From NCBI GenBank assembly GCA_016717285.1, contig JADKFU010000001.1, forward strand, positions 434,001-498,000: a stretch of DNA of 64,000 nucleotides. The letters are read 5' to 3'. Positions within the stretch are counted from its first letter, which is position 1, and the number at the start of each line of letters is the position of its first letter. The position numbers and the translations under genes are program-made. Below the pieces are notes generated by a model. It made no database searches. It was given only the letters and a program-made list of their open reading frames with translations, and was not told the DNA's origin. Shown here in pieces: positions 62,061-64,000 of the stretch. The stretch comes from Chitinophagaceae bacterium (GTDB taxonomy: Bacteria; Bacteroidota; Bacteroidia; Chitinophagales; UBA10324).

Positions 62061-63656
62061 ATGAAAAAGATTACAACATTGGTAATTGCAACAGCATTGC
62101 TGTTTTCATTGGCAGTTACAACAACGGCTCAGCCTACATTAGACCCTACGTTTTCAGGAACAGGATATAAACTTACAAAGGTAGCACCAGCGAGAGATGA
62201 TATTGCGCGCACAGTGTTGGTACAAGAGAATGGCCGTATCCTGACAGGTGGTAATAGTTTTAATTCAATTGGTTATTCAAATATCGCCATCACAAGACTC
62301 AAACCAAACGGAGCTTATGATAATACATTTGGAACAGCAGGTATTACCACTATTACCGGAGGATTTTTTTGCGATATGGCATTAACATCCAATGGAAAAA
62401 TAGTAGTAGCGGGAAGTGGTGTTGGTCCAACAAATGTTAATAATTACATCGTGTACCGGCTGAAAAAAAATGGAACGCCCGACACCACATTTGGTATAAA
62501 TGGTTCTGTAGCAATCAATATTCCTAATAGCGGAATGATCTGTTATGATGTAGCTGTTCAGTCAGATGGAAAAATTGTTTTAGGTGGATACCAGGGTGGT
62601 TCAGGTGGTTATGGAAATATGTTGGTGGTAAGATTGAAGAGCAATGGTACACTGGATAATACATTTGGAACAGGCGGTATGTACACTTTGTATCTGACTA
62701 AAAAACATTCTGAATGCCACCAGTTGCTCATTCAACCGGATGGAAAAATTGTTGCAGGCGGATATATTGATACGCTGGTGATGACAGCTTTTTACCGATA
62801 TGATTATGCTGCCATCAGGTTAAATGCAAATGGAACACTCGACAATACATTTGGTGCAGGAGGAATTGTGAGGGCAGATAAAGGTACAACCGATGTGGTG
62901 TACGCAACTGTACAGCTTTCCGATGGCCGTATAGTATTGGGAGGCATTTCAAATTACTACGGAATTACGCAGTTCGCCGCTTTGTGCCTGACACCTGATG
63001 GATCTATTGATACGCAGTTTGGTACCGATGGTTGGAAATTTATTAGCTTCTATGGTGGCACAACATTTTGCGAAGCAATGGCAACCGAAGCTGACGATGA
63101 CATTGTGATTGCAGGAGTTGCCTACAACACTACATCATCAGGGACCAAATATTCAATTGCATTGTCGAAGATAAATTCACTGGGGGTATTAGACAACGCT
63201 TTTGGTGACGGCGGAATTGATACTTCTCTGTCTTCCATCGATTATCATACAGCCAATGATGTTGCACTTCAATCGGATGGCAAGATTGTGATTGCCGGAT
63301 ACTGGAATGTTAACGGCGGCAAAGGTTCCTTTCTTACCGCTCGCTATGCCAACTCTCCTGGTGCTGCAAAAGAATTTACAGTAAGTAATGAAAAACAAAA
63401 CCTGCTTTTATTTCCTAATCCTGTGTCAGGAAATTCATTCAATGTAAGCTACCATTTGTCCGGGACTTCAAATGTAATGCTCACCGTTTATGATCTCAAT
63501 GGAAGAATCGTGTTCACCTGTGATTTTGGGGCAATGGATCCTGGTATGTTAAACAGGAGAATAACACTACCGGATCAGATTTCGGCGGGGTTATATATTG
63601 TTCGACTTGATTTGGATTACGGCGTGATTATAGATAAGATACAATTGATCAGGTGA
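62061..63656 (+). CDS. T9SS-secreted delta-60 repeat protein
   Basis: A 531-residue exported protein with a signal peptide (to TTAQ). Seven delta-60-type repeats are counted by the motif (L/I/Y)D-x-x-F-x-x-x-G (LDPTFSGTG, YDNTFGTAG, PDTTFGING, LDNTFGTGG, LDNTFGAGG, IDTQFGTDG, LDNAFGDGG), each with a DGKIVxGG/AG strand, the pattern of a seven-bladed propeller. A T9SS sorting domain follows (FPNPVSGNSF to IDKIQLIR). It shares its upstream element with the other propeller protein at 56433. A surface-binding role is likely; no enzyme motif was seen. Confidence 0.85.
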   Translation: MKKITTLVIATALLFSLAVTTTAQPTLDPTFSGTGYKLTKVAPARDDIARTVLVQENGRILTGGNSFNSIGYSNIAITRLKPNGAYDNTFGTAGITTITGGFFCDMALTSNGKIVVAGSGVGPTNVNNYIVYRLKKNGTPDTTFGINGSVAINIPNSGMICYDVAVQSDGKIVLGGYQGGSGGYGNMLVVRLKSNGTLDNTFGTGGMYTLYLTKKHSECHQLLIQPDGKIVAGGYIDTLVMTAFYRYDYAAIRLNANGTLDNTFGAGGIVRADKGTTDVVYATVQLSDGRIVLGGISNYYGITQFAALCLTPDGSIDTQFGTDGWKFISFYGGTTFCEAMATEADDDIVIAGVAYNTTSSGTKYSIALSKINSLGVLDNAFGDGGIDTSLSSIDYHTANDVALQSDGKIVIAGYWNVNGGKGSFLTARYANSPGAAKEFTVSNEKQNLLLFPNPVSGNSFNVSYHLSGTSNVMLTVYDLNGRIVFTCDFGAMDPGMLNRRITLPDQISAGLYIVRLDLDYGVIIDKIQLIR

Positions 63657-63948
63657 CTGTAAAGGGAGCATCCGTATTTATTGGTTTAGTCATTTACTTC
63701 AGGTATTTACTTGCTTCACGCATGCGCGGTATCTGAAATACAGGCAGGAAAGGCGGAATCTTTTTTGGTGCTTTTAAAAGTCATTGACGGAGGTTCTTTA
63801 GAAAGATTTCATTTGAACGATTAAAGGTGATGGACAGTTGAAACATTCATCTGTTACATCGCCCCTTTTTCCCTGTTCAGTGACATTTAATTTCAGGAGA
63901 CTGTTCGGTTATATAGTCTTACAATTAATTATTTAAAATTCGCTGGCA

Positions 63949-64000
63949 ATGAGGATACCTATAACAATCAATTTGATTTTTTTGATTTTGATAAGCACCT
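63949..64000 (+). CDS. Start of an exported protein, cut by the window end
   Basis: ATG at 63949 reads MRIPITINLIFLILIST up to the edge, the beginning of a signal peptide. Only 17 codons are visible, so nothing can be said about function. The gap 63657-63948 before it shows no gene. Confidence 0.45.
   Translation, partial: MRIPITINLIFLILIST

Overview
The window comes from a member of the Bacteroidota, most likely close to the Chitinophagales or Saprospirales. The evidence is SusC/SusD outer-membrane pairs, seven secreted proteins ending in type IX secretion (T9SS) sorting domains, SprB, delta-60 and MopE-type domains, very weak Shine-Dalgarno signals, several TTG/GTG starts, and promoter-like pairs resembling TTTG-N19/20-TAnnTTTG. 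Core genes look like about 42% GC. No phage, conjugation, transposase, CRISPR or rRNA genes were seen.

Layout. 0.2-5.2 kb: T9SS esterase, dxr, rseP, a cluster of palindromes, hscB and tRNA-Leu(CAA). 5.3-9.4 kb: an AT-rich island of small unknown genes directly after the tRNA. It holds a three-gene minus-strand unit with a class III nucleotidyl-cyclase-like protein and a membrane protein broken by a one-base frameshift. 9.5-22 kb: an SRPBCC protein with a paired operator, an exported EEP phosphatase/nuclease, T9SS proteins, an MFS sugar porter, a GT2/DnaQ-like/Mpl gene group and a small lipoprotein. 22.1-35.2 kb: MarC, then a polysaccharide utilisation locus. 35.4-47.5 kb: minus-strand housekeeping and envelope genes (exbB-exbD-tonB, trmN6-like, T9SS sulfatase, OmpA-like, pyk, recF). 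47.6-55.7 kb: pdhA, a TPR protein, DUF3179, a YidE/AspT-type transporter, DinB, DUF4287 and DUF3298 proteins. 56.4-63.7 kb: three large T9SS surface proteins, two sharing a C-terminal cassette and two sharing an upstream DNA motif.

The polysaccharide locus reads as a beta-1,2-glucan system. A surface lipoprotein GH144-like endoglucanase carrying two Ig-like domains would cut the polymer, the SusD and LamG-type lipoproteins would bind it, SusC would import it with energy from TonB/ExbBD, and a periplasmic GH144-like enzyme plus a GH3 beta-glucosidase would finish digestion. A decayed Nudix-type transcription regulator lies just upstream of susC, so the locus appears to have lost a local regulator.

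The most unusual non-coding signal is the set of intergenic repeat arrays. One family has a strict 8-bp period and ends in a short GC-rich hairpin (four loci). The other has a 7-bp period (eight loci), often at gene ends, where it supplies stop codons and even C-terminal residues. A REP-like motif with the core CTGAGCGnAGnCGAAG occurs five times. The best candidates for something undescribed are the cyclase/membrane-protein operon after tRNA-Leu, these arrays, and the unexplained operator clusters before hscB and the SRPBCC gene.
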